Assembly (NCBI GenBank): GCA_023653245.1
Contig: JAMNXK010000223.1
Span: 1 to 5,036, forward strand
DNA from: Tagaea sp.
GTDB lineage: Bacteria; Pseudomonadota; Alphaproteobacteria; CACIAM-22H2
Length of the DNA: 5,036 nucleotides
Direction: 5' to 3'
Made by a program: the position numbers and the translations under genes. The notes under the pieces are model-generated. The model saw only the letters and a list, made by a program, of their open reading frames with translations, had not been told where the DNA came from and did no database searches. Shown here in pieces: positions 1 through 4,747 of the stretch. The stretch's first letter is position 1; each line of letters opens with the position of its first letter.

Positions 1-13
1 CATCGGACAGACC

Positions 14-1288
14 ATGCTCGACCGCGCCTATGTTCTCGCCCACGCCGACGAAATCGCCGCGAATTGCCGAAATCGCGGCGTCGAGGTCGATGTCGCGGCC
101 TTCGTCGCGGCCGAGACCGCGCGCCGCGCGGCCGACCGATCGCTGCAAGAGGCGCAAACCCAAGCCAACGCCCTCGCCTCGGCCAAGGATCTGTCGGTCG
201 AGCAAAAACGCGAGCAAGGCAAGGCGCTGCGCGACAAACGCGAGGCGCTGAAGGCCGAGGTCGAGAAGCTGACGGCCGAGGCCGACGCGCTGCTGATCCG
301 CATTCCCAATCTTACCCATCCCGGCTCGCCGATCGGGCGCGACGACAAGGACAACAAGGAGATCGCGCGCAATGCCGTGCCGGTCCCGAAATTCGACTTT
401 GCGCCGCGCGATCACGTGGCGCTGGGCGATCTGCACGGCATCATCGACACCGAGGGCGGCTCGAAAGTCTCCGGCCCCGGCTTCTACTTCCTCAAGGGCG
501 ACGGCGCGCTCTTGGAGCTGGCGCTGCAGAATTTCGCGGTCAAGTTCCTGGCCGCGCGCGGCTACGTGCCGCATATCACGCCCGACGTCGCGCGCGATTC
601 GATCCTGATGGGTACGGGCTTCGTGCCGCGCGGGGCCGAGACCAACACCTATCGCATCGAGGACAACGACCTGTCGCTGATCGCCACCGCCGAGATCACG
701 CTGTGCGGCCTGTACCAAGACTCGATCCTCGACGCCAAGGATCTGCCCATCCGTATCGCCGGCGTGTCGCATTGCTTCCGCACCGAGCGCGCGGCGGGCC
801 GCGCCACGCGCGGGCTCTATCGCGTCCATCAATTCACCAAGGTCGAGATGGTGGTGATTTCCACGCCCGACCAGTCCGAAGCGCTGCACGCGGAATTGCT
901 CGCGAACGAGCGCGACATTTTCGACGCGCTGGAATTGCCCTATCGCGTGCTCGATATCTGCACCGGCGATCTGGGTGCCGCCGCCTATCGCAAATACGAT
1001 CTCGAAGCTTGGATGCCGGGGCGGGGCAATGGCGGCGAATACGGCGAGGTCACGTCGACGTCGAACTGCACCGAGTTCCAGGCGCGGCGCCTGAACATCC
1101 GCTATCGCACCGGCCCGAAGGAAAAGCCTTTGTTCGCCCACACGCTCAACGGCACGGGCATCGCCCTGGGCCGCGCCATGATCGCGATCCTGGAGAACAA
1201 CCAGCAAGCCGACGGCTCGGTCGTCGTGCCCCAGGTCTTGCGGCCGTTCCTCGGCAAGGACGTGCTCGTCCCGCCGGGGAAGGCTTGA
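14..1288 (+). CDS. serS: Seryl-tRNA synthetase (class II), complete
   Basis: Cytoplasmic enzyme that activates serine with ATP and charges tRNA-Ser (also tRNA-Sec where present). The 424-residue length is normal for bacterial SerRS. Residues about 28-100 form the charged, heptad-like helical arm that binds the long variable arm of tRNA-Ser. The class II core follows: the serine-binding TxE motif is T225-A226-E227, motif 2 begins FRTE at 255-258 and continues GLYRVHQFTKVEM, and motif 3 is GTGIALGRAMIAILEN with the invariant Arg at 387, followed by QQADGSVVVPQVLRPFLG. Motif 2 is odd: between FRTE and TRGL it has six residues (RAAGRA) where the usual form has seven (AGxxGRD), and several stretches (YGEVTSTSNC, GLYRVHQFTKVEM) recall organellar SerRS. 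The ATG at 14 gives the expected N-terminus (MLDRAYVLAHADEI); only a weak GGA at 5-7 precedes it. Upstream context lies outside the window. Identity is certain; subtype is inference. Confidence 0.97.
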   Translation: MLDRAYVLAHADEIAANCRNRGVEVDVAAFVAAETARRAADRSLQEAQTQANALASAKDLSVEQKREQGKALRDKREALKAEVEKLTAEADALLIRIPNLTHPGSPIGRDDKDNKEIARNAVPVPKFDFAPRDHVALGDLHGIIDTEGGSKVSGPGFYFLKGDGALLELALQNFAVKFLAARGYVPHITPDVARDSILMGTGFVPRGAETNTYRIEDNDLSLIATAEITLCGLYQDSILDAKDLPIRIAGVSHCFRTERAAGRATRGLYRVHQFTKVEMVVISTPDQSEALHAELLANERDIFDALELPYRVLDICTGDLGAAAYRKYDLEAWMPGRGNGGEYGEVTSTSNCTEFQARRLNIRYRTGPKEKPLFAHTLNGTGIALGRAMIAILENNQQADGSVVVPQVLRPFLGKDVLVPPGKA

Positions 1289-1315
1289 GCCAACGGCGTC
1301 GGCCTATCCCATGTT

Positions 1316-1438
1316 CGTCGTCCTCGGGCGGGCTGAAGGCCCGACCCGGGGACCTCGGAAAAGAACGTCGCGCCTTCGGCGCGGCATATGTTTTCGAGAT
1401 ACCCGGGTCGCGCGGTTCCCGCGCGCCCGAGTATGACG
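1316..1438. repeat. Three-hairpin palindromic intergenic element
   Basis: This element fills most of the gap between convergent serS and allA. Its outer arms (1316-1362 and 1391-1438) are imperfect inverted copies of each other, starting CGTC, sharing CTCGGGCG and CGACCCGGG blocks and ending in AAAA / TTTT. Each arm is also a hairpin by itself. Left: TCCTCGGG (1321-1328) pairs with CCCGGGGA (1345-1352) around CGGGC-TGAAG-GCCCG (1329-1343). Right: TACCCGGG (1400-1407) pairs with CCCGAGTA (1426-1433) around CGCGCGG-TTC-CCGCGCG (1409-1425). In the middle sits a third hairpin, CGCGCC-TTC-GGCGCG (1369-1383). It looks like a dispersed palindromic repeat of the kind scattered between alphaproteobacterial genes, and could also end transcription from both sides. 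Repeat-family membership is inferred; only one copy lies in the window. Confidence 0.6.
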
Positions 1439-1462
1439 GGCGTGTTGGGGAGATCGCCGCCC

Positions 1463-1963
1463 TCACACCTCGAACTCGAAACCGGTGCCGTATTCGCGGT
1501 CGAGCGCCACGGTGTGGTGATCGACCTCGTTGGTGTCGGCGAGTTCGAGATTGAAGAAGTCCATCGCGGCCCCGGCGAAGAACGGCCCCGCATGCCAGGT
1601 CCCGGCATGCAGCTTGATCGCGACCCCGCCCGGCACTTTGAAGGCGACGATGTCGTCCAACGCCGGCTTGGCGTCCGGCTCGTCGAGGCCCTTGGGCGGT
1701 GCGACGCCCAAATACCAATCCTGGCCGCGCGTCGAGGCCAAGCATTGCGTCACGCGGCGATGGCGGGTGATGGCGCGAAAGCCGAGTCCGCGCCCGTCGA
1801 GCCGCATGATGTAGAAGCGCGGCCTGCCTTGGCGGAGATCGAGCCCGTCGGCTTCGTGCCCCGGCAACGCCGCGCCGTCGGGGGCGGGCAAAATCGCCTC
1901 GCCATAGGGCGCGAAGTTTTCGCGCGTGAGCGGGATCGGAACGAGTTTTCGGGTCGCGGTCAT
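1463..1963 (-). CDS. allA: Ureidoglycolate lyase family protein (AllA-like)
   Basis: Probable ureidoglycolate lyase, which splits ureidoglycolate into glyoxylate and urea at the end of the allantoin branch of purine breakdown; soluble, cupin-like fold. The 166 residues match the usual length of the family (about 160-170). Family landmarks in order: an N-terminal LTRENFAPYGEAI (12-24), RHRRVTQCL (67-75, the counterpart of the ERHxxxTQAF segment of E. coli AllA), DWYLGVAPP (82-90), PGGVAIKLHAGTWHAGPFF (111-129, with putative active-site His119 and His124), and DFFNLELADTNEVD (135-148). The ATG at 1963 is supported by GAGG six bases upstream (CCTC at 1970-1973 on the plus strand). It is divergent from the SnoaL-like gene, with 59 bases between start codons, and convergent with serS. 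Other ureidoglycolate-hydrolase-domain proteins of unknown substrate exist, so the family is firmer than the exact reaction. Confidence 0.85.
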   Translation of the reverse strand: MTATRKLVPIPLTRENFAPYGEAILPAPDGAALPGHEADGLDLRQGRPRFYIMRLDGRGLGFRAITRHRRVTQCLASTRGQDWYLGVAPPKGLDEPDAKPALDDIVAFKVPGGVAIKLHAGTWHAGPFFAGAAMDFFNLELADTNEVDHHTVALDREYGTGFEFEV

Positions 1964-1987
1964 GTCGGGCCTCGTGCGGCGGCACGG

Positions 1988-2016
1988 TTCAAGTTCCGCG
2001 CCGGTCGCGATAGGAT
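1988..2016 (+). promoter_or_regulatory. Putative leaderless promoter of the SnoaL-like gene
   Basis: A -35-like TTCAAG (1988-1993) and a -10-like TAGGAT (2011-2016) are separated by exactly 17 bases, and the -10 ends six bases before the ATG at 2023. Transcription would then begin at or next to the start codon, giving a leaderless mRNA. The competing reading is that AGGA (2012-2015), seven bases before the ATG, is a Shine-Dalgarno site on a longer transcript. The sequence alone does not decide between them. The same 59-base gap must also hold the allA promoter on the other strand. Confidence 0.4.
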
Positions 2017-2022
2017 GGCGCG

Positions 2023-2442
2023 ATGTTCGACACCCCGCAAAAGGAATCGGTGCGCGTCTTCTACAAGGAGATGTGGGATCGCGCCGACAAATCGCTGATC
2101 CGCGGCCTGTTCCATGCCGATTTCACGTTCCGGGGCTCGCTCGGGCCGGTGCTGGTCGGCCACGGCCAATTCGCCGGCTATGTCGATATGGTCACGCGGA
2201 CCTTCGGCGACTACACCTCGGACATCCTCGAACTGGTCGAGGAAGGTCCGAAGGTCGCTGGCAAGCTGCGATTCCACGGGCTGCATCGCAAGGAATTGTT
2301 CGGCGTGGCGCCCTCGGGCAAGCATGTGTGGTGGCATGGCGCGCCGATCTTCACCTTCGAGCGCGCCAAGATCCGCGATCTGTGGGTCTTGGGCGACATT
2401 CACGGCCTGATCGCGCGGATGCGCGACGCTCACGCGCGATAG
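2023..2442 (+). CDS. SnoaL-like / NTF2-fold protein (ester cyclase family)
   Basis: Small soluble 139-residue protein of the SnoaL-like branch of the NTF2 superfamily, a cone-shaped alpha+beta fold with a central pocket. Members include polyketide cyclases, but most bacterial ones have no known substrate. Visible features: an N-terminal helix with VRVFYKEMWDRAD (10-22), FHADFTFRGSLG (30-41), GHGQFAGYVDMVTRTFGDY (46-64), a strand KVAGKLRFHGLHRKELFG (77-94), then WWHGAPIFTFERAKIRDLWVLGDIHGL (103-129). His105 and Asp125 could correspond to the catalytic His/Asp of SnoaL; this placement is a guess. The C-terminal F-x-F-x-x-x-K-I-x-x-LWVLGD strand is typical of the family. The gene stands alone on the plus strand between two minus-strand genes and overlaps the end of hyi by 13 bases. 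No polyketide genes are nearby, so a biosynthetic role is not supported. Confidence 0.8.
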   Translation: MFDTPQKESVRVFYKEMWDRADKSLIRGLFHADFTFRGSLGPVLVGHGQFAGYVDMVTRTFGDYTSDILELVEEGPKVAGKLRFHGLHRKELFGVAPSGKHVWWHGAPIFTFERAKIRDLWVLGDIHGLIARMRDAHAR

Positions 2443-3209
2443 CGCGCCATCCAGCCGAGCCCGTCGGAGGTGCGCCCGCGCGGTTTGTATTCGCAGCCGA
2501 CCCAACCCGCATAGCCGAGCCGATCCATGAAATCGAACAGGAACGGATAGGCGATCTCGCCCGAATCGGGCTCGTTGCGCCCGGGTACGGCGGCGATCTG
2601 GACGTGGAAAATCCGCGAGAGCCCACCCTCGAATTTCCGCGCGATCCCGCCTTCGCTCATCTGGCAGTGGTAGAAATCCATCTGCACGCCGAGATGTTCG
2701 GCACCCACGGTGCTGACGATCTCGTGGGCCTGGTCCTGGCGATTCAAGAAATAGCCGGGCATGTCGATCGGGTTGATCGGCTCGATACACAGGCGCAGCT
2801 TGGCGCGCGCCGCGCGCTCGGCCGCCACGCGCAGATTGGCGACATAGGTCGCGTGCGCGGCGTCATGCGGCACGTCTTTGGGCACGAGCCCGGCCATCAC
2901 GTGGACGAGCGGCGCGCTCAGGGCATGCGCATAGTCGAAAGCCGGACCGAGGCTGGCGGCGAATTCGGCTTCGCGCCCCGGCAAGGCGGCCAGCCCCCGC
3001 TCGCCTTTGTCCCAGTCGCCGGCGGGCGCGTTGATCAGCGGTACGGCCAGCTTCGCGTCGCGCACCGCGCGCGCCAGATCGGCGGACGGCGCCAGATAGG
3101 GGCGCAAAAACTCGACCCCGCCGAAGCCATCGCGCGCGGCCGCCTGGGGCCGGTCGAGCACAGGAAGATCGAGATGGAGCCAGTCGAGATTGGCGCAAAA
3201 ACGGGGCAT
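2430..3209 (-). CDS. hyi: Hydroxypyruvate isomerase
   Basis: Cytoplasmic TIM-barrel sugar isomerase that interconverts hydroxypyruvate and 2-hydroxy-3-oxopropanoate (tartronate semialdehyde), next to glyoxylate carboligase in glyoxylate use. The 259 residues match E. coli Hyi in length. Hallmarks: MPRFCANLDWL at the N-terminus, GFGGVEFLRPY (28-38), NAPAGDWDKGERGLAALPGRE (60-80), CIEPIN (141-146), the Q-M-D-F-Y-H block (176-181), HVQIA (202-206), GRNEPDSGEI (210-219) and GCEYKPRGRTSDGL (238-251). Glu143, Asp178, Gln204 and Glu240 are the expected metal ligands. The frame is open upstream to an ATG at 3296, but the family N-terminus and a GAGG nine bases upstream (CCTC at 3219-3222 on the plus strand) favour 3209. 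The close paralogue OtnI (2-oxo-tetronate isomerase) has the same fold and motifs, so that substrate remains possible. Nearby allA makes glyoxylate, which favours the hydroxypyruvate role. Confidence 0.88.
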   Translation of the reverse strand: MPRFCANLDWLHLDLPVLDRPQAAARDGFGGVEFLRPYLAPSADLARAVRDAKLAVPLINAPAGDWDKGERGLAALPGREAEFAASLGPAFDYAHALSAPLVHVMAGLVPKDVPHDAAHATYVANLRVAAERAARAKLRLCIEPINPIDMPGYFLNRQDQAHEIVSTVGAEHLGVQMDFYHCQMSEGGIARKFEGGLSRIFHVQIAAVPGRNEPDSGEIAYPFLFDFMDRLGYAGWVGCEYKPRGRTSDGLGWMARYRA

Positions 3210-3258
3210 GGCGGTCGGCCTCGCGAAAAGCCGCCCCGGCCGCCGACGATGCGCCGGC

Positions 3259-3283
3259 GCCCGGGACCGGCTTGGTCCCGGGC
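3259..3283. repeat. Perfect 10-bp hairpin between the RHH gene and hyi
   Basis: GCCCGGGACC (3259-3268) and GGTCCCGGGC (3274-3283) are perfect inverted repeats around a five-base GGCTT loop, giving a very stable G+C-rich stem. It lies 33 bases beyond the stop codon of the ribbon-helix-helix gene and 50 bases before the hyi start, both read on the minus strand. There is no T-run after the stem on either strand, so it is not a classic intrinsic terminator. It may stabilise or end the upstream transcript, or be a small dispersed palindrome. Its CCCGGG core resembles the arms of the repeat after serS. Confidence 0.55.
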
Positions 3284-3315
3284 AAGATAGCAGCAATCGC
3301 GGCGTTAGCAGCCTG

Positions 3316-3639
3316 CTAGGCCGCCCGCGCGAGCGCCGGGCGCTTGGCCGGCGCCTTGCCGGCGCGGAAGACGAAGTATTCGAGTAGCGCCACCCGCAGG
3401 GCCGAAGAACGCGCGCGCGGATGGTCGAACACCCCGCGCGCTTGCGCCCATTCGGTGGGCGATTGGCCTTCGCTTTCCGCCGCGCGGCGCAACGCCGCCC
3501 AGAACGAAGGTTCGAGCCGAACCGAGGTGCGGCGATCGTCGGACACCCGGAACGTGCGCGGGCGGTTGTTGATCGCGATTTTCTTGGCGCGTTTCGCGGC
3601 GGGGCGGGCGATGCGGCGGGACGACGTTCTGGCGGCCAT
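3316..3639 (-). CDS. Ribbon-helix-helix domain DNA-binding protein, small and basic
   Basis: Predicted 107-residue DNA-binding protein. The central part, DRRTSVRLEPSFWAALRRAA (35-54) followed by ESEGQSPTEWAQARG (55-69) and SSALRVALLEYF (78-89), fits the alphaproteobacterial ribbon-helix-helix group: a short basic strand (TSVRLE) and two helices that form a dimer and insert a beta-sheet into the DNA major groove. The flanks are unusual. Residues 1-28 are rich in Arg, Lys and Ala, and the tail (GKAPAKRPALARAA, 94-107) is Ala/Lys/Pro-rich, coded partly by a near-tandem 12-base repeat (3335-3358). Both recall histone-H1-like tails. I chose the ATG at 3639 over the in-frame one at 3675 because GGAG lies five bases before it and the other start has no well-placed site. 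Members often regulate transcription, perhaps including their own gene, but the target is unknown. Confidence 0.72.
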   Translation of the reverse strand: MAARTSSRRIARPAAKRAKKIAINNRPRTFRVSDDRRTSVRLEPSFWAALRRAAESEGQSPTEWAQARGVFDHPRARSSALRVALLEYFVFRAGKAPAKRPALARAA

Positions 3640-3644
3640 GGGGA

Positions 3645-3648
3645 CTCC
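3645..3648 (-). promoter_or_regulatory. Ribosome binding site deciding the RHH start
   Basis: The plus-strand CTCC reads GGAG on the minus strand and sits five bases before the ATG at 3639. The in-frame ATG at 3675 has only a G-rich run about 15 bases upstream, so the shorter protein is preferred. Confidence 0.6.
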
Positions 3649-3664
3649 GGTCGATGGGTCGAAC

Positions 3665-3725
3665 GGCGCCGACATACGATTGTGGCGCCCCTACCAACGT
3701 AGGAGTCGGAGGCGGAACGATTCCG
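3665..3725. promoter_or_regulatory. Cluster of three inverted repeats upstream of the RHH gene
   Basis: Three inverted repeats follow one another in the divergent region between the ribbon-helix-helix gene and the transporter gene. The first is GGCGCC-G-ACA / TGT-GGCGCC (3665-3689) with a six-base TACGAT centre and one extra G. The second is CCTAC-CAAC-GTAGG (3690-3703). The third is CGGAA-CGA-TTCCG (3713-3725). The nearest lies 25 bases before the ribbon-helix-helix start codon. They could be operator sites, possibly for that protein, or leader hairpins in its mRNA. The three stems differ from one another, so they are not copies of one operator. Confidence 0.35.
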
Positions 3726-3847
3726 TACCCGCGTATTCCCGCTTCTGGTCCGTCACACATCTGTATGTCCGGCCAAGCGCATCATACCCGCGCCGAGCCC
3801 CCTTGCCGCTTAGGGTCTTTCGTCGCCGGCGCGCTCGATGCCCGCGT

Positions 3848-3875
3848 TTGCTGCCGCCGACAACGATGCTACGGT
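3848..3875 (+). promoter_or_regulatory. Putative leaderless promoter of the TSUP transporter
   Basis: TTGCTG (3848-3853) and TACGGT (3870-3875) are 16 bases apart, and the second ends eight bases before the ATG at 3884, so a transcript would start at or beside the start codon. No Shine-Dalgarno sequence is seen before that ATG, which agrees with a leaderless mRNA. Matches to the usual -35/-10 boxes are modest. Confidence 0.3.
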
Positions 3876-3883
3876 CCGGCGTC

Positions 3884-4630
3884 ATGTCCGAATTGGAACT
3901 CGTCCCGCTGCTTGCCGCCGGCCTCGCTTTGCTCGCGGGCGGCGTGGTCAAGGGCGTGATCGGCGTGGGCACGCCCTTGGTCGTCCTGCCGGTCTTGGTG
4001 GTGTTCTACGACGTCCGGGAATCGGTCCAGCTGCTCGCCTTGCCGCTGTTCCTGTCCAACGTGTTCCAAGCCTGGGCCGGTCACGGGACCGGCGAGGTCG
4101 TCCGCCGCGTCGCCCCCGTCGTGGCCGGCTTGATGGCCGGAATCGTGCTTGGCGTTTCGCTCGCCGGAACGCTGCCCGACGCGGCGTTGTTGGTGGTCGC
4201 CGGGGTTTTCGTTTGCTTGGCGTCGATTGCGACGGCGCTGACGCCGAGCTTCGTCATCCCGCGCGCCTGGGAGGCCTGGCTGGGCCCGCTGACCGGGGCC
4301 GCCGGCGGCGTCTTGGGCGGGCTCACCACCTTGTTCGGCCCGGCGATAGCACTCTATCTGACGGGCTTGCGTCTGGCGCCCGCGACATTCGTGAAGGCGG
4401 TCTCGGTGCTCTACACCGCCGGCTCGGGCACGCTGTTCGTCGCCGTGCTTGGTTTGCAGGCGCCGTCGGGCGCGACGCTGCTGCTGTCGCTGGCTTGCGT
4501 GCCGCCGCTTTTCCTGGGCATGGCGCTGGGCCAGCGCCTGCGCGGGCTGTTTCCGCCCGCGACCTTGCGGCTATTCGTGCTCGCGGTGGTGTTCGTCGGC
4601 GGGATCAACATGATTCTGCGCGGAATTTGA
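3884..4630 (+). CDS. TauE/SafE (TSUP) family membrane permease
   Basis: Inner-membrane protein of the sulfite exporter TauE/SafE family (TSUP), whose members move small, often sulfur-containing or organic anions such as sulfite, sulfoacetate or related compounds. The 248 residues and about eight hydrophobic segments (roughly 7-41 as two, 48-63, 76-93, 100-119, 131-161 as two, 172-191, 198-216, 228-246) match the family. The protein has the two-fold internal plan: the first half opens with AGGVVKGVIGVGTPLVVLP (18-36) and the second with GAAGGVLGGLTTLFGPAIALY (138-158). The frame stays open far upstream across the region antisense to the ribbon-helix-helix gene, but only the ATG at 3884 gives a proper TSUP N-terminus; an in-frame ATG at 3866 would add six residues. 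No sulfur-metabolism gene is in the window, so the substrate cannot be assigned. Confidence 0.88.
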   Translation: MSELELVPLLAAGLALLAGGVVKGVIGVGTPLVVLPVLVVFYDVRESVQLLALPLFLSNVFQAWAGHGTGEVVRRVAPVVAGLMAGIVLGVSLAGTLPDAALLVVAGVFVCLASIATALTPSFVIPRAWEAWLGPLTGAAGGVLGGLTTLFGPAIALYLTGLRLAPATFVKAVSVLYTAGSGTLFVAVLGLQAPSGATLLLSLACVPPLFLGMALGQRLRGLFPPATLRLFVLAVVFVGGINMILRGI

Positions 4631-4695
4631 GCAGCATACCTCAGTAAGCCGCAAATCCGCCCAATCGACGTCGCGTCTTGCGATGCATTTTGCAA

Positions 4696-4725
4696 TGGAC
4701 CTGCAACGAATCAGGGTCATATTGT
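4696..4725 (+). promoter_or_regulatory. Putative promoter of the response regulator gene
   Basis: TGGACC (4696-4701) matches the -35 consensus at four of six positions. It is followed after 18 bases by TATTGT (4720-4725) or after 16 bases by CATATT (4718-4723), each four of six against TATAAT. This is a locally A+T-rich spot in a G+C-rich window, and it ends just before the ribosome binding site at 4731. The TTGC(G/A)ATG direct repeat (4678-4685 and 4690-4697) abuts the -35 box. Confidence 0.38.
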
Positions 4726-4730
4726 ACGCC

Positions 4731-4737
4731 GGAGGGG
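4731..4737 (+). promoter_or_regulatory. Strong ribosome binding site of the response regulator
   Basis: GGAGGGG lies ten bases before the ATG at 4748, slightly far but the strongest Shine-Dalgarno match in the window. It fixes the start codon; no other in-frame start lies between it and the ATG. Confidence 0.6.
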
Positions 4738-4747
4738 ACATTTCGGC

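Noticed and set aside
64..1554. A 496-codon open frame over serS in another plus-strand frame
   Set aside because: It is Arg/Ala/Gly-rich nonsense typical of shadow frames in G+C-rich genes, runs past the end of serS into the palindromic repeat, and overlaps a certain gene.
1146..1985. A 279-codon minus-strand frame over allA
   Set aside because: It overlaps the well-supported AllA frame and extends antisense into serS; its composition is Arg/Ala-rich without motifs.
1926..3290. A 454-codon plus-strand frame across the SnoaL-like gene and antisense to hyi
   Set aside because: The SnoaL-like gene and hyi have clear family motifs in their own frames; this one has no recognisable domain and low-complexity composition.
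3210..3296. Upstream extension of hyi to an ATG at 3296
   Set aside because: The extra 29 residues are Arg/Pro-rich, include the perfect hairpin at 3259-3283, and precede the canonical MPRFxANL start of the family.
3344..3883. Upstream extension of the TSUP transporter frame
   Set aside because: It runs antisense through the ribbon-helix-helix gene and encodes no membrane segment; the family N-terminus begins at 3884.
4620..4660. Inverted repeat GCGGA(A)TTTG / CAAATCCGC over the transporter stop codon as a terminator
   Set aside because: The loop is 22 bases, the stem has a bulge, and no T-run follows, so I do not call it a terminator.
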